DNA of 25,000 bases from Symbiodinium natans (taxonomy: Eukaryota; Sar; Dinophyceae; Suessiales; Symbiodiniaceae). Shown here piece by piece: positions 10,565 to 19,700 of the stretch (its first letter is position 1; every line of letters starts with the position of its first letter). Position numbers and translations under genes: made by a program. Where the stretch lies: contig CAJNDS010002295.1 in NCBI GenBank assembly GCA_905221605.1, forward strand, positions 372,104 to 397,103, in the 5' to 3' direction. The notes beneath the pieces are model-generated. The model was not told the DNA's origin and did not search any database. It was given only the letters and a program-made list of their open reading frames with translations.

Positions 10565-11136
10565 GGCAAGTCCTCGAATTCACTAAAGCATGTGAAATCT
10601 TATTGATAACATTTTTATTCTTTTTGGTGGGTTTTTCTAGTTTCTGAACCTCTATTATTTGTATCCTTTTGGACATCTTTTCATTTATTTTCTTGTCCAA
10701 CTTTAGAGATGTGGCCTGGAGAAGCTTACGTACTATCTTCCAGATCCTTGTGAACCAACATTGGCTAGTACACTTCTTTTATCCACTGCTGCTATCTTTA
10801 CGAAATGCTTGCATTGGTTTAGAAGTTTCAGCACCACATATTCTTTTCTTTACTTGTGGTCATTCCATTCGCTCTTTTTATTAGTTTGCAAATTATCGAT
10901 TTTCGTATTCCCGCATATTCAATTAATGATTCGCTATATAGTTGCTTGTTTCTTTCATCATTGCATGTCTTTCATTTAAGTCTTGGTGTTCCACTAGTTT
11001 TTCTTCTTTTCTTTCTTGTGCTCACGTATTCGCTTGCTCGTTTGTGTCGTTCACACGCCAATACGAGTATTGCATTCACTCTTCTAAGCTCCCCTTTATA
11101 TACAAGCCCCATGAACTTTTAGCCCCCGATCCTCCC
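10565..11136. other. AT-rich, T-rich island without a recognised gene
   Basis: Base composition shifts to strongly T-rich on the + strand, unlike the GC-balanced surroundings, and ends at the retrotransposon insertion site. Open frames here are short, overlapping, and rich in Phe/Leu/Ser as expected from T-rich DNA. Could be an old transposon or a transferred fragment. Confidence 0.4.
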
Positions 11137-11141
11137 TAGAA
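11137..11141. repeat. Target-site duplication TAGAA (left copy)
   Basis: TAGAA lies immediately outside the 5' LTR and recurs immediately outside the 3' LTR. Five bp is the usual staggered-cut size of copia integrases. It fixes the element ends and shows that both LTRs come from one insertion. Confidence 0.9.
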
Positions 11142-11223
11142 AGTTAACTAAACTGGCCCCAAACCACCGTTTAGCTGTACATACCAAGTAGGGTTAGGAG
11201 AGCAGATTCGGATGACTGATTGT

Positions 11224-11236
11224 ATTTTGGCTCAAG
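11224..11236 (+). other. Spliced-leader (DinoSL) fragment in 5' LTR
   Basis: ATTTTGGCTCAAG is identical to the 3'-terminal 13 nt of the conserved 22-nt dinoflagellate spliced leader that is trans-spliced onto nuclear mRNAs. The next 5' bases diverge from the leader. The match ends exactly at the leader's splice junction and is followed by G. The same 13-mer is present in the 3' LTR. Seen directly; that it is a relic of trans-spliced element RNA is inference. Confidence 0.75.
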
Positions 11237-11272
11237 GAAAATAGGCGTGCCCGTTGTGCGTCTTTCCTTGTC

Positions 11273-11295
11273 TTAAGTACCTTTGTTGTACTTAA
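11273..11295 (+). promoter_or_regulatory. Hairpin at the 3' end of the LTR
   Basis: TTAAGTAC-ctttgtt-GTACTTAA forms a perfect 8-bp stem with a 7-nt loop, ending two bases before the LTR terminus. The same hairpin is at 21871-21893. It could help RNA 3'-end formation, strand transfer or integrase recognition; the role is not known. Confidence 0.5.
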
Positions 11296-11296
11296 C

Positions 11297-11314
11297 TGGT
11301 TAACAGCCTCAAGC
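11297..11314 (+). promoter_or_regulatory. Candidate primer-binding site
   Basis: Sequence TGGTTAACAGCCTCAAGC begins at the last LTR base. TGG is the complement of the CCA end of tRNAs, and primer sites sit at this place in LTR elements. It partly resembles the initiator-Met type (TGGT..CAG), but the matching tRNA cannot be confirmed here. Confidence 0.55.
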
Positions 11315-12476
11315 TACGTGGTCACTTTGGTAGGAACGTAGGCAAAGCCGCGCGCCGCCATAGTGCCCCCTCCATAACCGCACACCTGCCTTGAGAGTGT
11401 GCTTGAAATTGCGCGACAGGAGCCGCTGGCCCTGCCTCATTCATACTTCACATCCAGCATTGTGTCGAGCCAGAGCCAGGCTCAGCAATTGCATTCATTT
11501 CACCTGCAAGCCACCGTTGGGCTTTCCACGTGGCATTCCATATCTCGAAATCTTCGATCGTGCATGCAAAGCACTGAGCCGGAAGAGCATTACGCAACAC
11601 ACCTCCACATTTGGGTTCATTTCATTAAGGCCTTGCGTGAGAAACGCATCACGCGTTTGTTGATTGCTCATCCGCTAAATTGGTGGAGAAGGTTCGTGAG
11701 TAATCTTCTTGCTAATCACTACAGAGAGGTATCGTTTGACTGGCAGCTTAGGGTCCTTGTCCGTGCTTTAACGTACGCCGACGATAGGTGGGTCCCTAGA
11801 TTGCCTCAATACTTTCCGTGACATCCAGGTACATCGTGTGGCTGCGCATCTCCGCTGCAGTGTCGAGGTGCTCGCCCCTCTTGCCCTGGTTGGTTCTGAC
11901 TTTCGGACTTCACTTCAAACATTCCTGAACATCTTGCCTTTGTACCCTCTCCTGTGAACCCGTGCACGGTTTAGGGAGGCTAGGCCTTGTGGGTACCCTA
12001 GGCGTCTGACGAAGCATCACTGCATCACCGTGTGCTTCGCCTCGAACTGCCCAAACAGCAGGTTCAGTTCAGACTTCGATCTTCGCGTGGTTTGTGGTCT
12101 CCCTTCGGGTTGAGACTAAGCCCATCACTCCGCCAACAGCAAACCCACAGTGCCGTCGGCTTGACCACGCACTGTGAACGCAACATCGGACAAAGTCCCA
12201 ATCCCTAAGAGGTTTGAGGGTCAAAGCAAAGAGAGTCGCGGGTCTTCCCCACTCTCATCCGTGTGCATTGGCTCAGACAGCCGGTTGAGTGCGTGTCGTT
12301 AGTTGAAAGACCTGCATTGCCCCAATATCCCATCTGAGGAATCCCGGCAAGGTAGTCAAGCTCAGGCACTCTGCACACATTCTTCTGGCCACCTTCTAGG
12401 CTTGTTGGGGTCGCCGCCCGAATTAGGCTTAGAGGGGTCGCCGCCCGAATCAGGCTGTGCAATTGTCTCTGGTACC
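11298..12476 (+). other. Retrotransposon 5' leader (about 1.18 kb)
   Basis: Untranslated stretch between the LTR and the ORF1 ATG. It holds the primer site, a possible small ORF (11564-11821), a possible hairpin (GAAGCA/TGCTTC near 12012-12044), and two copies 27 nt apart of a 23-nt unit at 12407-12429 and 12434-12456. A pyrimidine-rich stretch ending CTAG at 12399 looks like a splice acceptor. Such a long leader may hold packaging signals, but nothing in the sequence proves it. Confidence 0.6.
11564..11821 (+). CDS. Possible small leader ORF (85 aa), unrecognised
   Basis: An ATG-started frame lies in the retrotransposon leader; the open frame extends upstream to a GTG at 11399. The product is basic and aromatic-rich, with helix-like stretches around HIWVHFIKALREKRI and WRRFVSNLLANH. 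I recognise no family. It ends 655 nt before the ORF1 ATG and is not in frame with Gag. It could be a small accessory peptide, an upstream ORF affecting translation, or chance. Confidence 0.25.
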   Translation: MQSTEPEEHYATHLHIWVHFIKALREKRITRLLIAHPLNWWRRFVSNLLANHYREVSFDWQLRVLVRALTYADDRWVPRLPQYFP

Positions 12477-13730
12477 ATGGGTTGGAACGATTTTTTGCAG
12501 GCGTGGGAACGCGTGACCTCTGAAGAGTCCTTTGTGGAGCGTGTGACTGCTGCTTTTTCCAGGGCCACGAACTCGCCTGCGGTCAAAGGCTCGTCTGAGT
12601 TCCGTCGGAGGAAAGCTGTCCTCTTGGTGGTCATCCGTGCGCTGGTGCAGCTTCTCATCGGTACTCAGCAGCAGTCTGGGGCCATACGGCTGGTCCGAAC
12701 TCGAGAAAGAGAGCTCGAGGGCACGGAGGCATTGCCATATCATCCTTACGCTACGTTCGTCGAGGATACCCTGGAAGAGGTCAGAGGAGTGCTTCAGGCA
12801 CCTTCGCCGGAGCCTGAGATACCGGCTCCGAGGACTCCTCCTGTCGCAGTGCGTTCCAGATCTCCGCCTCGTTCCTTGGTTGAGGGTTCTGACCAAACTC
12901 CGGTACCTCCTAGACCGCGACCGAAACATAAGGGTGATCGAACCCCTGCACCTCCTAGGGCACGACCTAAACATAAGGGTAATAGAACCCCGGTTCCTCC
13001 CAAGGCAAGTACCTTGCCCGGAACACCAGGTCCGTCACGTGCACCGGAGGCTGCAGCAGATCTTCTTGTGTATCGTCCCAAAGCAAAGGCCCGGCCCGAG
13101 TCCAGACCACCGCAGGACTGGGAGTTGGACGAAAGAGAGTATCCAACCATAGCGGATTCGTTCAGGGAACAGGTTGAATTGGGACAACACTCAGATAGAG
13201 AAGCCATAAACCGGTGGACTACTGAAGAGTGGAGAGAGCATAATCAGGCGCTCTCATCTTCTTCTTCTGCCGCGCCGCGTGTTGCACCTTTGGAAGTGGT
13301 CGAAGTGCGTGAGGACATCCCTGTCCTGATTTCATTGGATTTCAGCGGGGTGCTCAACATCCACTTTCAGGACAGCCGAGATTTTTTGGACCGTTTGAAC
13401 GCAGAGCGTCCGAGCCACGTGAAGCTGAAGTTTATTTGCACGAGTTACTCTGGGACAGAACGGGCCAAAGAAACGCGTCAGTCGATGGCTTCGGAGCTTC
13501 CGGGCGTGCCAGTCTACATCACTAGCTCTCCAACGGGCCGTCCTGGAAAAGGAGCCTTCATTAAGCGTTTGATGGACCGGCGGTCGGATCACTTTGCGTG
13601 TCATTTGGATGACAGATCAGACATCGTGCGGGACGTCGAGGCGTATGGTGTTCACGGTATTTTGGTATCGCCGAATACGTGGCTGACTGATCTCGTGCCC
13701 ACTGTGTTGTTGTGGCTGCGGTCCCTGTAA
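12477..13730 (+). CDS. Retrotransposon ORF1: HAD-like domain protein (417 aa)
   Basis: The start is the ATG at 12477, in the good eukaryotic context ACCATGG; the frame is open back to a TTG at 12303, where a TAG precedes it. Residues 1-110 look helical. Residues about 139-175 hold two full copies and one partial copy of a 15-residue Pro/Arg/Lys repeat. The C-terminal domain (about 280-410) shows the HAD order: SLDFSGVL (Asp288, motif I), CTSYSG (Thr322, motif II), GKG (Lys358, motif III) and HLDDRSD (Asp378-Asp379, motif IV). The second motif-I acidic residue (DxD) is Ser, so phosphatase activity is uncertain. ORF2 follows 59 nt later in another frame. HAD fold assignment is by motif only; a nucleic-acid-end phosphatase or a structural role are both possible. 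Confidence 0.8.
   Translation: MGWNDFLQAWERVTSEESFVERVTAAFSRATNSPAVKGSSEFRRRKAVLLVVIRALVQLLIGTQQQSGAIRLVRTRERELEGTEALPYHPYATFVEDTLEEVRGVLQAPSPEPEIPAPRTPPVAVRSRSPPRSLVEGSDQTPVPPRPRPKHKGDRTPAPPRARPKHKGNRTPVPPKASTLPGTPGPSRAPEAAADLLVYRPKAKARPESRPPQDWELDEREYPTIADSFREQVELGQHSDREAINRWTTEEWREHNQALSSSSSAAPRVAPLEVVEVREDIPVLISLDFSGVLNIHFQDSRDFLDRLNAERPSHVKLKFICTSYSGTERAKETRQSMASELPGVPVYITSSPTGRPGKGAFIKRLMDRRSDHFACHLDDRSDIVRDVEAYGVHGILVSPNTWLTDLVPTVLLWLRSL
12891..13004 (+). repeat. 45-bp tandem repeat inside ORF1
   Basis: About 2.5 copies encode a [DN]xTPxPPRxRPKHKG unit. It is basic and proline-rich, likely disordered and possibly nucleic-acid binding. It keeps the frame (45 nt = 15 codons). Confidence 0.7.
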
Positions 13731-13741
13731 AACGCTAAAAG

Positions 13742-13759
13742 AGAGCTGCTGACCTTCAG
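13742..13759 (+). promoter_or_regulatory. Acceptor-like site between ORF1 and ORF2
   Basis: A CTGAC branch-like motif is followed by CTTCAG/G, 30 nt before the ORF2 ATG. It resembles a 3' splice acceptor, where a spliced leader could be added to make ORF2 the first frame of its own mRNA. Inference only. Confidence 0.25.
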
Positions 13760-13789
13760 GGGAACCTGGGGTTTCTATTGCCTGGCACC

Positions 13790-16700
13790 ATGGCGATGAG
13801 TCCCGAAACTACTGATTCCTCGCTCCAGGTGTCCACTTCCAGCACGCCGCCTACACAACAGGCGCGGGCACTCAGTGCTGTAAGGGCACAAGAAGCAAGG
13901 GTAGGAGAGAGCAGTAGTGATTCCACTCCCGTAAGAGCCGTTTCAACCGGAAGGGGAAGGTCCTCTCAACCCTATGCCTTAGCTAGTTCCCGAAATCGCT
14001 CTTCCTCCGCTAGGATGCAAGCTTTGTTGCCTCCGCCAGCTTATGCATGTGAAGTTGCAAGTCCTGCACCAGCAAGTCAACCTGTTTCGCTTGCACCGGG
14101 CGATGGGACAACCACCCCGGATGTGCACTTGCATCAGCATGTTCAGCGCATTGCCCCAGAGTTGCACCTGCATCAGAGTCGTCAGGAATTGCATCTTCAT
14201 GGGGTTGATTCCCGAACACATTCTCAGGCCGTTGCTGCTGCACAGCTGGCACAAGCGCAAGCACAAAACATTCAACAGGACGCTCAGGTGTTTGCCCAGA
14301 ACGTTCAGCATGAAGCTCAGGCATACGTGCAGGTTGCAAAGAGTGAGGCTCAGGCATATGTTCAGAGCGCTGTCACTTCTGCTCAACATGAAGCCATGCA
14401 GCACGCACAAGAGTATGCAGAGCGCGTTAGGGCTGAAGCTGAGAGACAGGTCCAGAGTGTTTCAGAACAAGCCGGTCAGCATCTTGCACAAGCAAACGAA
14501 ACCATTGCCTCACTTCAGGCTAGGAATCGTGAGCTTGAGGAGCAGCAGGAAGAAATGATGAAGCGGATTGCGATGATCCAAGCTGAGATGCAAAGCATCA
14601 AAGCTCAACAACAGTCCCAAGCCGACACATCCCACCTTCACGCAGAGCGAGTGTCGCAGGCCTCAAGGGCTCAGGACCAAAATGGCACGGAGATCAGTGA
14701 AGCCCTCAAGGCCTTGGCTGCAAGTGTTGGTGAGACAATGAAGGAGTTGCGAGAAATCGTCAGTCCCAAAGCATCCAAGCCTAAAAGCAAAGCGAAAGGT
14801 TCGGGGCTCCGAAACGGGACACCCTCCCCTAAGCATAAGAGTCCAAAGGTCTCAGCGACTCAAGGTCAAAGATCTGCTGGTGTGGCTGCTGCGCCTGTTC
14901 CAAATCGGTTTGGATGCTTCTGCGCACCCAGGTTGCCAGTTTTCACCGGTGTTGGTTTGCCGGCTCCGTCTAGATCCAAGAAGGGTTCTTCGAGTGACAA
15001 TCCCTTCAACGTCTTCTCCACTCCCAAACCTCCTTCAGTCGTGCATCCCCCAGACCCTCCGATGCACTACGACATCGGGTCCGAACACGAGGAAGGTGAG
15101 GAGGAAGAGGAGAGGGAAGATGACCCCATCATTGATGTCACCGATGCACCGCGGGAAGAAGAAGTAGACTATGAGCAGGATACTTACCACAACAAAGATC
15201 TTCGAGACCTGAAAATCCCTGCACTTCCTTCGACAGCCGCGGGATATCGAGCATGGAGGAACGGCGTTTTGACATCGTTCAGCAGCATAGACAAGAGTGG
15301 GAACGCCAGGATACTGAGATGGCTCCAGGTCGCCCTTGATCCAGCCATAGGAGACCGACAGATGCGCAATCTGCAGGTCACGTCTGACGGCCTTCCCCGC
15401 CTTGATGCATTCCTGGCTGCACAGCTTACAGATCCAAAACACCTCAAGGGAGACTACGGAGTCGCTGCCCAGGCGTTCACCGAGCGAGCACATGCGTTAG
15501 GCGTGCAGCCTTCCGGGCGTGCGCTGTTGGCAATGCTCAGCCGAAGGTTTCGGGTAGACCGGATCAGGGGGGCGACAGTCTCCCAGCAGACACTCTTAGC
15601 CATCCAGCTCGAAGGCTTCAGCCAACAACAACTGCAAGCCTTTAGAGAAAAGGTTGAGTTTTGTTTGAACGGTTTCAGTCCCGAAGCATGGCCCGCTGAG
15701 TCTACCTTGTTTAGCTGGTTATACTCCAAGCTCAAGCACTGCAGGCTTCTTTCCAGAGCAGTCGACAAGATCAAAGACTCCAATCCAGGTAGCAACAAGC
15801 GAACCTTTGCGTGGTTGTGGTCGCAGCTTGTCGAATTGCTAGATGAGCTGAGAGAAGAAGCAAACGAAGAGTCAATTCGTGACACTCTCATCAAGCCCAA
15901 AGCCAAAGCTGCTCCCGCCCCAAAGAAAGAGGAGCGTTCCCGCGATAAGCCGGACAAGCCCACTCCTGCCAATCCAGCCCCTCCGGCCAAGACCAAAGGT
16001 TCTGGGAAGGATGGGAAAGACAAGGATGGCAAGGGAAAGGGGGGTAAAGGGAGTGGTAAGGGTGCAGATTCACAGAAAACACCAAACAAGCCAAAGGCGA
16101 AATCAGGCGGTAAAGGCCAGGGCTCCAAAGCTGAAGGCAAAGCCCCAAGCAAAGGAAATGCCCCCAAAGCTACCGTACCATGCCTGTTCTTCCCAAAGGG
16201 AACGTGTAACCGGGGTGAGAATTGTCCGTTTTCGCATGAGACCTCTCCCGGTAACAAGGCCCCAGGGTCAAAGACTACTGGAGCTAGCGCTACGGCAAAG
16301 AGCTCTGCCGCAGCTGTCGCCCTGCTGCTTCCCACTACGGCGCGGGGTGCCTCGGTCGATGGTTCCTCCACACCGAGCAAGACAACCTTTTGGAAGCGTT
16401 CAGGATTGAGTAGGTTCTTCCAGTTCGTTTCGGGGTGGTTTACTGTGTTCAGCAACATCTGCGCTCCTGCCTGTCCCGCCACTGTCACTCCGTTGCTTGT
16501 AGCATCTCAGCATCAGCGCCCGCAACAGGGATGGTTCTACCACGAGTGGATCGCTGATAGTGGTGCAGGTAGATCCCTAGAGAGTCGTGAAGCCCTCAAT
16601 GAACAAGGCATTCCTGAAGACGCATACGCACACATGGCCGAACAGGCACCCACAGTATCCTTTTCCACAGGGAATGGTGTCGTTGATTCAGGGCTCATGC

Positions 16701-19700
16701 TTGGCTTCGAGGGTTCCATTCTAGGAAACAATTCTGCATATCTCCTGGACAACTGCCCTAGTGTAAAATCACTTGGTGAGTTGGTAGAGACAAAGTCTAT
16801 GCCGTTTGTATGGTTGCCAGGAAAGCTTCCGATGTTCCTGTCGAGTGTCGAACACGTTCAGGTCATTGAAGAATCCGCCATATGTGCCGATAGAGTTGAG
16901 GGAAATGTTCCAATCTTCAGGGAACAGGTCAGATTCGTCTCGCCTTCCACTGTTGCGATGCCTGGCTTCATGAGCGATGCTAGAAAGGCAAAGCCTCTTG
17001 CACGCACTACCATAGAGCCTTCACGGCACACCACGTATCGACCCTCGCCGCATATCACGGAGGAGTCTACCTTGCTTGAGTTGTTGCAGGATCCAGGGGT
17101 GCCGTCAAAGACCGCCTCCGGGTCTAGAGATCCTCCACCTGGCTCTGATGACGAGCTGAAGTCTAGGGCAAAGTCCTCTTCAGCAAGAAAGCCAAAGGCT
17201 AAACCAAGTCCAAAGGACAAGGTCAAAGGTGCAAAAGCTCCTAAACCTGCTGAAGCAGCGAAGGCTCCGGAACCTCCTGCTCCAGTAGAACCCGAGGTCC
17301 CGCCACCTCCACTTCCTCCACCTGCCATTCCGCCAGGTTCTGGGTCGGACTCAGGAGAGGACGTAACATCAGAACGTCAGAAGCAACTCATCAAGGAGGC
17401 CTCTTCAATGGCACACAAGTTGACGCATATCCCTAAGAATCCCTACTGTGAGATATGTCAGCGAAGCCGCATGTATCGACAAAGAGTCACCAAGAAGCGT
17501 GCAGAGCCTCTCGAAGACAGAGGTGACTTGCCTCCTGCTGAACAGTTTGGCGAGAGGATTGCAACAGACTATATAATCCCTTCGAAGCGTGAGCATGCAG
17601 TCCATGTCATCAGGGATGAATATAGTGGTGCACTGCGAGCTTTTGTCTGTGCGCGCACAGCTGAGAGAGCAGCTCAGAACCTCCTTACCTTTGTAGGCGC
17701 CCGATACAAGCACCTCCCGAACGTGTTGTGTAAGGCTGATGATGCAAAGGAGTTAATAGCTGCCGTCTCACAAATAGGATGGGTGCATGAAGCGACCCTA
17801 GAAAACAGATTTCCACACAACGCCCAACTTGAGAGAGAGATAAGAACTCTCGAGGAATCGACTCGCGCGGTGCATTTGGCTGCTGGGTTCCATGTGGTTC
17901 CAGATCTGTGGCATGTGTCCGTGCAGTTTGCCGCGCAGACTTTGACAGTTGTACCGTGGCAGGGCAAAGACAAGTCGCGTTTCGAGGTTGCAACTGGTTC
18001 CCCATTCGAAGGCCCAAGGCTTCCCTTGGGACAGTTGGTGCATTACAGGATCCATGACCCCAGCCGCAGGCATAAGTTCGAAGCTACAACTGCTCCCGGA
18101 CTATTTGCAGGTTGGAGGTTTGAGCACGGATTTGTGTATCGTGACGTGATCTGGGTGCTAGACTATGAAGCCGTCAAGTCCAAGTCGATTGGGTATAGGG
18201 ACATGATCCCCGTGCCATATGCGGAAGTGCATGTCCCAGAGACTGAGACCTTCCCGCTAAAGGCCGCGGCGGATCTTGCTCTTCGCGAGTTCCAGGATCC
18301 CAAACTTGAGGCTATCACAGCGCTGGACATACCATTCAGCTCACTGTCCCCTGCTGATCCTCCTCGAAGGCGCGCAGAGTACATTACGCTTGAACGCATT
18401 CTTAAGTTCGGTGCCACGCCAGGATGCAAAGCATGCACTTTCGATTCCGTGAAGCATAGTCCTAAATGCCGAGCAAGATTCGATGCCCTGATAAAGGCTG
18501 ATAGGATTGCGTTGACGTCCAAGCCCCCTGAGCCAGTTCCTCCAGCTGAGCTCCCCGAAGGCGTTGGTCTCCACCCTTCGAGTGAGCCCGCTGTAGAAGG
18601 TCTTGTTGCGAAGGTCGAGCTCGGTGTGACGCAAGTCTTTGTCGATGTCAACAGGGAAAGAGTCCGCCAAAGAAAGGTGCAAACGCTCATAGGCAAGGAT
18701 GTGTTGTTCGAATATGCGTGTGGCGACAGTTCAGAGCTTTCGCAAGCTGCGTCCGAAATTGGCATCAACAGTATCCGCTTATGCCGAAGCATGATTGATT
18801 TGTCCAACGAAGAACATGTCAAACAAGTTCAAGGTCAGGTCGAAGCATCGCCAGGTTGTGATGTGTGGCTCTCATTGCCGTGCACCGAGTTCAGTCCGTG
18901 GCAGAACATGAACGTCCATAGGCATGGGGCGAAGTACGGAAAGGGTCTTCGGAATCGCCAAGAGAAGAGCAAGCTTATGTTCTTGTATGCCCGCAAGGTA
19001 CTCGCAACTGCCATCGCAAATCATGGAAGGATCGCAGTCGAGTGGCCCAAAGGGTCCGGCTGGTGGGATCTCCCTGAATGGAAAGAATTTCAGGATGAAC
19101 ATGGTCTACACAAAGTGTCTTTTGATGGCTGCATGGCTGGAGTGAAGGGCCGAGAGCATCCAATCCGCAAGCCCTGGAGCGTAGCCACTAATGATCTGCG
19201 ACTTGTTCAATTTCTTGGACAACTGCAATGTGACGGTAGCCACCAGCACGAGGCCGCCGAAGGCTCACAAACAAAGCAGACTGAAGCATACCCACGAGAG
19301 CTCGCTCACAACATCGTCGAAGCGTGGTATCCGCAACGCTACCATCGCCACATCCCCTCCATGGTCACGAAGAACTTAACAAAGCGGGAATGGAAAGCAG
19401 ACCTGCGCGGAGTTGCAGCCGTGAAGAAGGAGGCAGAAGGGTTACGTTCTAACGGAACGTGGGATGATTTGACAGTCTGTCTTTTGTCTTCCTTGCGTGC
19501 CGATGCAAAACGGCAAAACCGTAAACTCAAAATTGCAGAGCTTCTCACATTATGTGGGATAAAACATTTCGAACTCCCTGAGCATGAACACAAGTTCAAA
19601 GGGAGAATCGTGTACAGGGGGGACTGCATTTTTGACCAGTTCGGAAACCATGTTCTTTTTGAAGACGTGGCTACCACACCAACTTCCTTGGTTGCCCTTA

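Larger units (their letters stand above)
11142..11297 (+). repeat. 5' LTR (156 bp)
   Basis: It is identical base for base to 21740-21895. It starts AGTTAA and ends TTAACT, a perfect 6-bp terminal inverted repeat, rather than the usual TG...CA. It contains an exact 13-nt match to the 3' end of the dinoflagellate spliced leader (11224-11236) and a perfect 8-bp stem, 7-nt loop hairpin near its 3' end (11273-11295). By analogy it carries the promoter and transcript start; no TATA box is evident. The U3/R/U5 borders cannot be placed without transcripts. Confidence 0.96.

Noticed and set aside
10669-11139. Overlapping hydrophobic frames that look like small membrane proteins
   Set aside because: T-rich DNA yields Phe/Leu/Ser codons in every frame; there is no conserved motif.
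12303-12476. N-terminal extension of ORF1 from a TTG
   Set aside because: TTG is an unlikely start, and the ATG at 12477 has a strong ACCATGG context. I kept the ATG, but noted the in-frame repeat in this stretch.
13778-13789. TTG start of ORF2
   Set aside because: The ATG at 13790 four codons later has a CACCATGG context and is preferred.
15454-16488. 344-codon minus-strand frame inside ORF2
   Set aside because: It is the antisense shadow of the Gag/zinc-finger coding region; its Gly/Pro/Leu-rich make-up mirrors the Lys/Gly/Ala codons of the sense strand.
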